A stretch of DNA of 24,364 bases, taken from contig VBLD01000107.1 of NCBI GenBank assembly GCA_005879205.1, positions 1 through 24,364 on the forward strand, read 5' to 3'. This stretch comes from Deltaproteobacteria bacterium. GTDB taxonomy: Bacteria; Desulfobacterota; Binatia; DP-6. The notes beneath the pieces are model-generated. The model was given only the letters and a program-made list of their open reading frames with translations, was not told where the DNA came from and searched no databases. A program made the position numbers and the translations under genes. Of this stretch, positions 14,890 to 21,478 are shown in pieces (position 1 is the stretch's first letter; the number at the start of each line of letters is the position of its first letter).

Positions 14890-15711
14890 TCAGAGCGGCA
14901 GCGAGGTCCGGAAGAGGATCAGCCGGCCGAGCAGCTCGCCCACCATCACGGCCAGGATCGCGATGTAGAAGAGGCCCGTGGCGGCCATCGTCTGGGGGAT
15001 GCGGAGCGTGCGGTCGATCAGGTAGCCGAGGCCGAGCGCGGCGAGGGGACCCAGGAGGAAGCGGGCGGCGAGGAGCGAGCGGTGCTCGTGCCAGAGCGAG
15101 GTGACGGCCGCCGTGCCCGGTCCGGGGGCGAGGCCCATGACGGCGAGGGTGACGGCGAGCACGGCGAGGTGGAGGATGAGGACCGCCACGAAGTAGCGGA
15201 AGAGCCGCTGGAGCGGCTCGATCGAGAGACCGAGGTCGATCAGATACCAGTGCCCGAGCAGCATGCCGGTCGCGACGGCGCCGAGGGCGAGCGCGCCGGT
15301 CAGGAAGGAGAGCGGGTAGAGGACCGCGGCGGGAGAGAGCAGGGGACCCAGCCGGTGCACGCCGGCGCTGGCGAAGAGCGCGGCGACGCCGAGAAAGAGC
15401 GCTGCCGGGTAGGCACGGGCGCGAAGCCGCGGCTCCTCGCGCCAGAGCGCGGCCAGATAGACCGCCGAACTCGCGGCGAAGACGCTCCAGAGGGCGAGCT
15501 CGAGCCCGCGCGCCGGCGGCACACCCCCGGCGCGGACGACGAGAGCTGCCTTTCCGGCGAGGAAGAGGAGCGCACAACCGAGAAAGACGCACGCGCTCGA
15601 CTTGTAGAAGCCCCGTTGCAGAACGGAGAACGGCGGCACCGCGAGGGCGGCGAGCCCGCCGACGGCGAGCTGACCGAAGACGAGGAGGAAGCAGTCGCTG
15701 AAGTCGGACAC
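14890..15711 (-). CDS. Polytopic membrane protein of unknown function
   Basis: A 273-aa protein with about eight predicted membrane helices, among them FLLVFGQLAVGGLAALAV, SSACVFLGCALLFLAGKAAL, LYPLSFLTGALALGAVATGM, YFVAVLILHLAVLAVTLAVM and ATGLFYIAILAVMVGELLG. The conserved-looking segment LLGHWYLIDLGLSIEPLQRL has a His-Trp pair. The plan is loosely like NrfD/DmsC quinone-interacting subunits, but I see no diagnostic motif and give no function. The start is a GTG at 15711; TTGCTG-N17-TAGGAC lies upstream as a weak promoter. It is convergent with the reductase operon, only 6 bp from its end. Confidence 0.75.
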   Translation of the reverse strand: MSDFSDCFLLVFGQLAVGGLAALAVPPFSVLQRGFYKSSACVFLGCALLFLAGKAALVVRAGGVPPARGLELALWSVFAASSAVYLAALWREEPRLRARAYPAALFLGVAALFASAGVHRLGPLLSPAAVLYPLSFLTGALALGAVATGMLLGHWYLIDLGLSIEPLQRLFRYFVAVLILHLAVLAVTLAVMGLAPGPGTAAVTSLWHEHRSLLAARFLLGPLAALGLGYLIDRTLRIPQTMAATGLFYIAILAVMVGELLGRLILFRTSLPL

Positions 15712-15761
15712 GCCCCGGCACCCGAGCCCGTCCTAGACGAGCCGAGCCGGAGCAGCAAGCG

Positions 15762-16436
15762 TTACTCGACGACCACCTCGGCCCGCCGGTTCTTCGCCCG
15801 GCCCGCCTCGGTGCCGTTGTCGGCGATCGGCTTGGACTTCCCGTACCCCGCGGTCCGGATGCGGCTCGCGTCGATGCCCTGGCGGATCAGGTAGCGCTTG
15901 ACGGCCTCGGCTCGACGCTCGGACAGCTTCTTGTTGTACGCGTCCTTGCCGACCGAGTCGGTGTGTCCTTCGACCACGACCTTGACGTTGGGGTTGTCCT
16001 TGAGCGTCTTGACGGCGCCGTCGAGGATGTCGCGTCCCTCGGGCCGCACCTCGGTCTTGTTGAAGTCGAAGTTTGCGCCGCCGAGCGTCGCCAGCGTGGT
16101 GCCCTTGGCGGGCGGTGGCGGCGGGGGCGCCGCCTGCGCCACCACCGGTGGCGGCGGCGCCGGAGTCGGCTTCACGGGGTCGCAGATCACGTGACCGAGC
16201 AGCCCGCCGATGAGCGCGCCGGCCGCGATCCCGCCGCCGATTCCCGCCCCGCGCTCCTCGCTCGAGGGGTGGCTCTTCCCGTTGTTGACGGCGGCTCCGC
16301 CGGTGATGCCGCCCACCGTGGCGCCGATGACGGCGCCTGCGACCGCACAGGTGCTCCAGCTGCGCTCGCGGACCGCGCAGCCCGTGACGAAGAACACGGC
16401 TGCCACGGCCCCTGCCACGATCTTGAGGTCGCGCAT
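15762..16436 (-). CDS. OmpA-family lipoprotein with glycine-zipper (copy 1)
   Basis: Outer-membrane lipoprotein of 224 aa anchoring the envelope to peptidoglycan. Signal peptide with lipobox FVTGC (Cys about 20); a glycine-zipper region (AVIGATVGGITGG, GIGGGIAAGALIGGLLG); a Pro-rich linker (PAPPPPVVAQAAPPPPPPAKG); and a C-terminal OmpA peptidoglycan-binding domain with FDFNKTEVRPEG, VVVEGHTDSVG, YNKKLSERRAEAVKRYL and the closing AGRAKNRRAEVVVE. The start ATG at 16436 has the ribosome site GGGAGGA. A tandem paralogue lies 115 bp upstream. A promoter TTGACT-N17-TACGCC (16501..16473) shows it can be transcribed independently. Confidence 0.93.
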   Translation of the reverse strand: MRDLKIVAGAVAAVFFVTGCAVRERSWSTCAVAGAVIGATVGGITGGAAVNNGKSHPSSEERGAGIGGGIAAGALIGGLLGHVICDPVKPTPAPPPPVVAQAAPPPPPPAKGTTLATLGGANFDFNKTEVRPEGRDILDGAVKTLKDNPNVKVVVEGHTDSVGKDAYNKKLSERRAEAVKRYLIRQGIDASRIRTAGYGKSKPIADNGTEAGRAKNRRAEVVVE

Positions 16437-16472
16437 AGCTTTCCTCCCGGCCCCGTGAAAAAAGACTGGCTG

Positions 16473-16501
16473 GGCGTAACGGAAAGCTGCAAGCTAGTCA
16501 A
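16473..16501 (-). promoter_or_regulatory. Promoter of OmpA-like copy 1
   Basis: Minus strand: TTGACT (16501..16496), 17-bp spacer, TACGCC (16478..16473), with a leader of about 30 nt and a GGGAGGA ribosome site. The spacer-to-leader stretch shares a CCAGCCAG element with the upstream region of copy 2, so the promoter was probably duplicated with the gene. Confidence 0.5.
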
Positions 16502-16551
16502 CGGGACGGGAGCAACCGGCGGGCCGGCCAGTCACTCCCCCCTTGCCGGTA

Positions 16552-17229
16552 TCAGTCGGCGACGACCTCGGCGCGGCGGTTCTGGGCGCGTCCCTCCTCC
16601 GTGTCGTTGCTCGCCACCGGACGGGACTTGCCGAAGCCCACGATGGAGATGCGGTTCGACGCGACACCCTCGCGCACCAGGTACCGCTTGACGGCCTCCG
16701 CGCGCCGCTCGGAGAGCTTCTGGTTGTACGCGGCGCTGCCGACGGAGTCGGTATGTCCCTCGACCGTCACGCGCAGGTCTGGATTGTCGCGCATGACCCG
16801 CACGGCGTGGTCGAGGACGTCGCGACCTTCGGCCTTCACCTCCGCTCGGTTGAAGTCGAAGTTGGCGGCACCGACGGTGGCGATCCGGGTGCCCCGTGCG
16901 GGCGGTGCCGGAGGCGGAGGCGGGGGAGCCTGCGCGAGCACGGGCGGCGGGGGCGCCTCCTTCTCGGGATCGCAGAGCATGTGGCCGAGCAACGCGCCGA
17001 GCAGCGCGCCGCCGGCGGTGCCGGCACCGACGCCGGCGACGATGTCGTGCTTCGAGACCGGCGATTTCTCCGCCATGTCCACGCCGAGTCCTCCACCGAC
17101 GCCGCCGAGAGCGCCGCCGAGGAAGGCGCCGCCCAGGGCGCAGGGTCCCCACCGGCGATCACGGAAGTTCGCGCAACCGGTCGCGGCGAGGAGCAACACG
17201 CCCACCGCCGTGATCTTGAACACGCGCAT
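16552..17229 (-). CDS. OmpA-family lipoprotein with glycine-zipper (copy 2)
   Basis: Paralogue of copy 1 with the same plan and length (225 aa): signal peptide with lipobox LAATGC, glycine-zipper (GGAFLGGALGGVGGGLGV, GGALLGALLGHMLCDPEK), Pro-rich linker, and OmpA domain with ANFDFNRAEVKAEG, VTVEGHTDSVGSAAYNQ and SERRAEAVKRYLVREG. Both copies share a conserved internal cysteine before DP (VICDP/MLCDP), perhaps for a disulfide. The start ATG at 17229 has the ribosome site AAAGGAGG. The two copies arose by tandem duplication; sequence identity is highest in the C-terminal domain. The promoter TTGACA-N17-TACTCG lies back to back with the region that drives the DsbA-like gene. Confidence 0.93.
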   Translation of the reverse strand: MRVFKITAVGVLLLAATGCANFRDRRWGPCALGGAFLGGALGGVGGGLGVDMAEKSPVSKHDIVAGVGAGTAGGALLGALLGHMLCDPEKEAPPPPVLAQAPPPPPPAPPARGTRIATVGAANFDFNRAEVKAEGRDVLDHAVRVMRDNPDLRVTVEGHTDSVGSAAYNQKLSERRAEAVKRYLVREGVASNRISIVGFGKSRPVASNDTEEGRAQNRRAEVVAD

Positions 17230-17279
17230 GCAAGCCTCCTTTCGGGCTTATGAAACCAAGCTGGCTGGCAAACGAGGTT

Positions 17280-17308
17280 CGAGTAACGTGCGAGGGCGGG
17301 GGTGTCAA
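17280..17308 (-). promoter_or_regulatory. Promoter of OmpA-like copy 2
   Basis: Minus strand: perfect -35 TTGACA (17308..17303), 17-bp spacer, TACTCG (17285..17280), with a leader of about 45 nt. The -35 is one arm of the inverted repeat at 17303..17321. Confidence 0.55.
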
Positions 17309-17321
17309 TCACCGGTTGACA
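17303..17321. promoter_or_regulatory. Inverted repeat TGTCAA-N7-TTGACA between divergent genes
   Basis: The left arm (17303..17308) is the minus-strand -35 of OmpA copy 2. The right arm (17316..17321) is a consensus -35 facing the DsbA-like gene, though its -10 at 17339 (TTTTGT) is poor. Either these are back-to-back promoters or the palindrome is an operator. Confidence 0.45.
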
Positions 17322-17343
17322 AAACGGCCCGGCGGGCGTTTTG
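17320..17343. terminator. Hairpin with A-rich and T-rich flanks in the divergent region
   Basis: CAAAAC at 17320 pairs with GTTTTG ending at 17343, enclosing GCCC/GGGC with one bulged G and loop GGC. The shape is that of a bidirectional intrinsic terminator, but no gene converges here. It may attenuate transcription from the promoter at 17316. Confidence 0.35.
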
Positions 17344-17360
17344 TGTGGTGTCTCACGCAC

Positions 17361-17390
17361 TTGACGGCCGCAGACGAGATGCCCTTAATC
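17361..17390 (+). promoter_or_regulatory. Promoter of the DsbA-like selenoprotein gene
   Basis: TTGACG (17361..17366), 18-bp spacer, TTAATC (17385..17390). The ATG at 17410 follows after 19 nt, with a GGGAGG ribosome site at 17399..17404. Confidence 0.5.
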
Positions 17391-17409
17391 TCTTGCCTGG
17401 GAGGTGGCA

Positions 17410-18126
17410 ATGCGATTGAAACCCGTCGTCTCAGTGGTTGGATTGGCTGCCCTGGCGGCGTGCCAGGGTGGAAGCGACATCGAGGAGCTCAAGAAGGGGC
17501 AGAAGGACATCCTCGCCAAGCTCGACGGCCTCGACAAGGCGGTCCAGCAGGTGAAGGCGGGGGCCCCGGCGGCGCGCCCGCAGATGCCCGATCCGAACAA
17601 GGTCTATGCCATCCCGGTCTCCGACTCGCCGGTCCGGGGGCCGAAGGCGGCGAAGGTCACGATCGTCGAGTTCTCCGACTTCCAATGACCCTTCTGCGCG
17701 CAGTCGGCCAGTCTGGTCGACCAGGTGATGCAGGCGTACCCGAACGACGTGAACTTCGTCTACAAGCAGTTCCCGCTCCCTCCCACGATGCACCCCAACG
17801 CGATGCCAGCCGCCAAGGCCACGGCCGCGGCCGGCAAGCAGGGAAAGTTCTGGGAGATGCACGACATCGTCTTCAAGAACAACCGGGAGCTCGGCTTCGA
17901 TAAGCTCAAGGAGTACGCCGGGCAGATCGGGCTCGACGTCGCCCGGTGGGAGAAGGACTTCAACGCTTCCGAGACCCAGCAGCAGATCGAGAAAGACATG
18001 GCGGACGGTCGGGCGGCGGACGTGCAGGGCACACCCACGTTCTTCGTCAACGGCAAGCGGGTTGCCAACCGATCCGTGGAGGGCTTCAAGCAGATGATCG
18101 ACGAGGTCCTCAAGGCGAAGGGGTAG
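17410..18126 (+). CDS. DsbA-like thiol-disulfide oxidoreductase lipoprotein, likely selenoprotein (UxxC)
   Basis: A 238-residue protein if the internal TGA at 17686..17688 is read as selenocysteine. The signal peptide MRLKPVVSVVGLAALAAC has a lipobox (C18). Then come a short coiled-coil-like stretch (DIEELKKGQKDILAKLDGLD), the thioredoxin-fold strand KVTIVEFSDFQ, the active site U93-P-F-C96, NFVYKQFPLP, an alpha-helical insertion (KFWEMHDIVFKNN), and the cis-proline loop VQGTPTFFVNGK (P209). The TGA falls exactly where homologues have the first Cys of CxxC. The frame is intact on both sides, codon use does not change after it, and a SECIS-like hairpin follows. It acts outside the cytoplasmic membrane, probably reducing or isomerising envelope disulfides. 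Start ATG 17410 is fixed by GGGAGG; an in-frame GTG at 17404 is less likely. The alternative is a nonsense-mutated pseudogene. Selenocysteine machinery is not in the window. Confidence 0.85.
17703..17721 (+). promoter_or_regulatory. SECIS-like hairpin for UGA-selenocysteine decoding
   Basis: In the mRNA, GUCGGCC (17703..17709) pairs with GGUCGAC (17715..17721), giving seven base pairs including one G-U, around the loop AGUCU (17710..17714). The apical loop begins 21 nt after the UGA and has G as its second base. Both match the general bacterial SECIS rules as I know them (a G among the first two loop bases, a spacing of roughly 16-37 nt). The loop also resembles that of E. coli fdhF. Confidence 0.7.
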
Positions 18127-18160
18127 GTTTCCCGGCGTCCATTCGGCATTGCCGCTGCAA

Positions 18161-18183
18161 GGGGCCCCTGCTATCGGGGCCCC
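18161..18183 (+). promoter_or_regulatory. GC hairpin abutting the M48 protease start codon
   Basis: GGGGCCCC (18161..18168), loop TGCTATC, GGGGCCCC (18176..18183), immediately followed by the ATG at 18184. The 3' arm contains the only Shine-Dalgarno-like bases (GGGG), so folding would hide the ribosome site. It could instead end the upstream transcript, but no T-tract follows. Confidence 0.55.
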
Positions 18184-18993
18184 ATGCGCGGCGGTGCCGT
18201 TCTCCTGGCGTTCCTCCTCGTCGGCGGCTGCGCGAGAGCTCCGTACACGAACCGCAGTCAGCTGATCCTCGTCTCTCCCGAGGAGGAGACCAAGCTGGGC
18301 GCGCAGGCGTACCAGCAGGTGCTCGCCAAGAGCCGGGTGGACTCGCGCCCTGTGGTCGTCGGCCCGGTGGAGGCGGTCGGCCGGCGGCTCGCCGCGGTGG
18401 CCAACCAGCCCGACTACCAGTGGCGCTTCACGGTGATCGAGGATCCGAAGCAGCAGAACGCGTTCGCGCTGCCCGGCGGGAAGGTGGCGGTGTACACGGG
18501 CATCTTTCCGGTCGCCGCCGACACCAACGGCCTGGCCGTCGTGCTCGGCCACGAGATCGCGCACGCGATCGCGCGACACGGTGCCGAGCGGATGAGCCAG
18601 ACCCGGGCGGCGCAGGCGGGGCAATCGGTCCTCGGTGCCGTGCTCGGCAGCGGGCCGGGCACCGAAACGATCCTGGTGGCCTACGGCCTCGGCGCGCAGG
18701 TCGGCGTGCTGTTGCCGTACAGCAGGACGCAGGAGTCCGAAGCGGATCACATCGGGCTTCTGCTGATGGCGCGCGCGGGCTACGATCCGCGCGGTGCGCT
18801 CGCCTTCTGGCAGCGCATGGAACAACGCGCCGGCGGAGACGCGACGCCGCAGTTCCTCGCCACGCACCCGAGCCACGGCACGCGTGCGCAACAGATCCGC
18901 GCGTGGCTGCCGGAGGCGCTGCCGTACTTCGAGGCCGCGTCGCGCGCGCCGGTCGAGCCGCTGCCCGTGCAAGCCAGCACCGCCGCGCGTTGA
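18184..18993 (+). CDS. M48-family zinc metalloprotease, lipoprotein
   Basis: Periplasm-facing peptidase of the LoiP/BepA type, 269 aa, likely in envelope protein quality control. Signal peptide MRGGAVLLAFLLVGGC with lipobox (C16); FALPGGKVAVYTGIF; the zinc motif HEIAH (H123, E124, H127) followed by ARHGAERM; the third-ligand region SRTQESEADHIG (E184); and FLATHPSHGTRAQQIRAWLPEA, typical of the family C-terminus. All catalytic residues are present. It lies 57 bp after the DsbA-like selenoprotein, probably cotranscribed; a thiol-redox lipoprotein next to a quality-control protease makes functional sense. Translation may be limited by the hairpin that abuts its start codon. Confidence 0.93.
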   Translation: MRGGAVLLAFLLVGGCARAPYTNRSQLILVSPEEETKLGAQAYQQVLAKSRVDSRPVVVGPVEAVGRRLAAVANQPDYQWRFTVIEDPKQQNAFALPGGKVAVYTGIFPVAADTNGLAVVLGHEIAHAIARHGAERMSQTRAAQAGQSVLGAVLGSGPGTETILVAYGLGAQVGVLLPYSRTQESEADHIGLLLMARAGYDPRGALAFWQRMEQRAGGDATPQFLATHPSHGTRAQQIRAWLPEALPYFEAASRAPVEPLPVQASTAAR

Positions 18994-19314
18994 CAGTCGG
19001 CGAAGCGCGAGGGATCTCGCGCGATTATGAAAAAAGTTGGAGGTCGCTCCGTTTTTCGCTTGCAATCCCCTTTTGCCGGGAGTACATACGTGCCCTCCCG
19101 CAGCAAAACTTTCTAGGAACTGGTGGAGGGTCGGAAGCGGCCGCTTTCCCGTAGCGGGGAGGTGGCGGATGGGTGGTGGTGTGGGCTCGGCGGCCGCAAC
19201 CGCGACGGCGCGTGAGATGGGCATGTTGAGGAAGTACTCCAGAGGTGTGGACAGCGTCGCGCGGTTGGATCTTCGGGGACCCGATGGACGGTCGGGACGA
19301 AGAGGGGGCGGTGG
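18994..19314 (+). promoter_or_regulatory. dnaA upstream region with promoter
   Basis: A 321-bp gap. A short hairpin GGAG-GTCG-CTCC followed by GTTTTT (19039..19056) may terminate the M48 transcript. A promoter TTGCAA (19060..19065), 17-bp spacer, TACATA (19083..19088) points to dnaA with a leader of about 220 nt. One weak DnaA-box-like TGTGGACAG lies at 19246..19254 (two mismatches to TGTGGATAA); there is no cluster and no AT-rich unwinding region, so I see no oriC here. Confidence 0.5.
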
Positions 19315-20646
19315 ATGGTCGACACCATCTGGCGCGAGGCACGGCGCTTGCTCGGCGCCGAGCTGTCCGCGAAGGATTTCGAGGCCTGGGTGGAGCCGCT
19401 GCGGGCGACCGGCTGGTCCGATGGCGTGCTCACAGTCGAGGTTCCGAGTGCCTTCTTCCGCGACTGGCTCAGGCGCCACTTCCTCGGCCGCCTGGAGCGG
19501 GCGGTGGGCCGCGCGTGCGGCGGCCAGGGAAACGTCCAGCTGCACGTGAACCGGGCGCTCGACGTCCCGGCCCCGCGCGTCCGCGCGCCCCGGCCTCCGG
19601 TGGTGGTCCTTCGGCCGCGGGACGACTCGCTGGCGCCCCCGATCCGCTACACGTTCGAGACCTTCGTCGTGGGTACGAGCAACCAGGTAGCCTTCGCGGC
19701 CGCGCGGGCCGTCGTGGGACGGCCGGGCGAGCGCTTCAACCCGCTCTTCATCTACGGCGGGTGCGGGCTCGGGAAGACGCACCTCCTGAGCGCCGTGGCC
19801 AATTCGATGCAGGCCGAGGGGCGTTCGGGTGGGGTGGCCTGGCTCTCGGCCGAGAACTTCGTGAACGAGATGATCGTCGCGCTCCAGGCCGATCAGATGA
19901 GCCAGTTCCGCGGGCGCTTCCGGCGCATCGAGACGCTGGTGGTCGACGACGTCCAGTTCCTGATCGGGAAGCGCCGTTCCCAGGAGGAGTTCTTCCATAC
20001 CTTCGACGCCCTCCACGCCGGCTCCAAGCAGATCGTGCTCGCCTCCGACCGGCCGCCGCACGAGATGCCGGGCATCGAGGCGACGCTGCGCAGTCGCTTC
20101 GCCTCGGGGCTCCTGGCCGAGGTCCAGCCTCCCGACCCGCAGCTCCGTCGGGCCCTGGTCGACCGCAAGGCTTCCGCGCTGGGCCTCACGCTCGCGCCCG
20201 ATCTGATCGCGTACTTTGCCGAGCGCTGGTGCGCGAACGTCCGCATCCTCGAGGGGGCCCTCACGGGGCTCGAGGCGTTCGCCAGCCTGACCGGGCGGCC
20301 GGTGACCCTCGCGCTCGCCGAGGAAGCGCTCGCGGCCCACGGTGACGTCACGGCGCAGCGCGTGACCATCGGCCGCATCGTCGGCGAAGTGTGCCGGCAC
20401 TATCGCCTGACGCGCGACGAGATCGCCTCGCCGCGGCGCACGGCGCGGGTGGCCGTGCCGCGACAGGTGGCGATGTACCTCTGTCGCCATCACACCGACG
20501 CGCCGCTCGGCGCGATCGGCGCCGACCTCGGCGGGCGGGATCACTCGACCGTGGCCCACGCCCTCGGCGCGATCGAGCGGCGGCTGCGCGAGGACGCCGC
20601 GCTGCGCGAGGCGGTGGCGGCCCTGAGAGCGCGCCTGCGCGCCTGA
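19315..20646 (+). CDS. dnaA: Chromosomal replication initiator protein DnaA
   Basis: AAA+ initiator that binds DnaA boxes and opens oriC, 443 aa, normal length. Domain I: TIWREARRLLGAELSAKDFEAWVEPLRA..VPSAFFRDWLRRHF. Short Pro/Arg-rich linker about residues 83-108. AAA+ domain: YTFETFVVGTSNQVAFAAA, Walker A GGCGLGKTH (148-156, Cys in place of the usual Val), Walker B LVVDDVQFL (D211, D212), SEEF-like RSQEEFFHTFDAL, ASDRPP, and Arg finger in ATLRSRFASGL. Domain IV has the DnaA-box signature DAPLGAIGADLGGRDHSTVAHA. Start ATG 19315 has the ribosome site GAGGGGG. dnaN, recF and gyrB do not follow; the downstream neighbour is an unrelated convergent gene. Confidence 0.98.
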   Translation: MVDTIWREARRLLGAELSAKDFEAWVEPLRATGWSDGVLTVEVPSAFFRDWLRRHFLGRLERAVGRACGGQGNVQLHVNRALDVPAPRVRAPRPPVVVLRPRDDSLAPPIRYTFETFVVGTSNQVAFAAARAVVGRPGERFNPLFIYGGCGLGKTHLLSAVANSMQAEGRSGGVAWLSAENFVNEMIVALQADQMSQFRGRFRRIETLVVDDVQFLIGKRRSQEEFFHTFDALHAGSKQIVLASDRPPHEMPGIEATLRSRFASGLLAEVQPPDPQLRRALVDRKASALGLTLAPDLIAYFAERWCANVRILEGALTGLEAFASLTGRPVTLALAEEALAAHGDVTAQRVTIGRIVGEVCRHYRLTRDEIASPRRTARVAVPRQVAMYLCRHHTDAPLGAIGADLGGRDHSTVAHALGAIERRLREDAALREAVAALRARLRA

Positions 20647-20658
20647 CCGGCGTCGGCG

Positions 20659-21429
20659 TCAGGCGTCTTCCACCGGCACGCCGGCCGCGGCCAGGGCGGC
20701 GCCGAGCGCGGTGCGCCAGGCGGGATCCAGGGGAGCGTCGTCGTCCTCGCCTGCGGACGTGTCGCGGAGCAGGACCGTGAAGGGGGCGCGGAGCCGCGGC
20801 GCATACACCAGGACTTCGCCGGTGTCCGCGAGACGGTAGATCGGCTGCCCGCGCATGGCGGCGGAGCAGCGGAGCACGACGGGCTCGTCGGGCGGTGCCT
20901 CACCCTGCAGGACGACCGCCGGCAGCTCCGGGTCGGTGCCCGGTGCGACGTCGTCCCCCTCGGCCGGCAGGCCGTCGTCCCGGCACCGCTGGACCTCGGC
21001 GACGATGTCGGCGACGGCGCGGGGTTTGCCGCGGCGCTGCCACGCGACGGGGTAGAAGAGATCGGGACGTCCGCCGACCGCTTCGAGGCCGACGAAGATC
21101 GCGGGGAGGGCGGCGGCGAGCGCCGCGGCGTCGCCCGCGGCGTGGGCTGCGACCGCGGCGCGGTACTCCGGTGTGGCCCGCACCGCGGCCAGCAACTCCC
21201 GCCCGCGGGCGACGAGCGCCTCGGCCTCGGCGAGGAGGGCCCTCGCGGCGGCCGCATCGAGCGCCTCGTGGCGGTGCAGCCGGCGTGCGCGGTCGCCGAG
21301 CGCGAGCGCCTCGTCGAGGAGCGTCGCGCCGGCGCCGGTCTGCCCGCGCCGGTACTTGCGGACGCGCACCAGGAGCGCGCCGACGTCCGCGATCGCCGCT
21401 TCGAGCTCTCCGACGACGGCTTCGTCCAC
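20659..21429 (-). CDS. Hypothetical protein, Ala-rich helical with a beta-rich C-terminus
   Basis: A 256-aa cytosolic protein I do not recognise. Residues 1-110 are strongly helical and Ala/Glu/Arg-rich (EAVVGELEAAIADVGALLVRV, ALDAAAARALLAEAEALVAR). Next come LPAIFVGLEAVGGRPDLFYPV, with a G-R-P-D-L-F-Y-P turn, and ADIVAEVQRCRDDGLPAE. The C-terminal third looks beta-rich (PAVVLQGEAPPDEPVVLRCS, YRLADTGEVLVYAPRLRAPF). No signal peptide or membrane segment. The GTG at 21429 is my preferred start, since the residues of the longer frame upstream (to 21540) look non-coding; ATG alternatives are poor. It is convergent with dnaA (12 bp gap) and divergent from the ferritin-like gene. Confidence 0.65.
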   Translation of the reverse strand: MDEAVVGELEAAIADVGALLVRVRKYRRGQTGAGATLLDEALALGDRARRLHRHEALDAAAARALLAEAEALVARGRELLAAVRATPEYRAAVAAHAAGDAAALAAALPAIFVGLEAVGGRPDLFYPVAWQRRGKPRAVADIVAEVQRCRDDGLPAEGDDVAPGTDPELPAVVLQGEAPPDEPVVLRCSAAMRGQPIYRLADTGEVLVYAPRLRAPFTVLLRDTSAGEDDDAPLDPAWRTALGAALAAAGVPVEDA

Positions 21430-21438
21430 AAGCGTCTT

Positions 21439-21468
21439 TTTACAACCTGCCGGCGCCTTTGCTAAGAG
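21439..21468 (+). promoter_or_regulatory. Promoter of the ferritin-like gene
   Basis: TTTACA (21439..21444), 18-bp spacer, TAAGAG (21463..21468), ending 10 nt before the ATG at 21479. No purine-rich ribosome site beyond CGGG; probably a near-leaderless transcript. Confidence 0.45.
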
Positions 21469-21478
21469 TGAACTCGGG

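Noticed and set aside
17686..17688. TGA as an ordinary nonsense mutation making the DsbA-like gene a pseudogene
   Set aside because: Not fully excluded, but the position is exactly the catalytic cysteine, everything else is intact, and a hairpin with SECIS geometry follows at the right distance.
19246..19254. DnaA box / origin upstream of dnaA
   Set aside because: A single site with two mismatches, no cluster and no AT-rich region.
17431..20559. Very long minus-strand open frame opposite the selenoprotein, protease and dnaA
   Set aside because: Same reason; the opposite strand encodes clear protein families, and no motif is seen in the antisense product.
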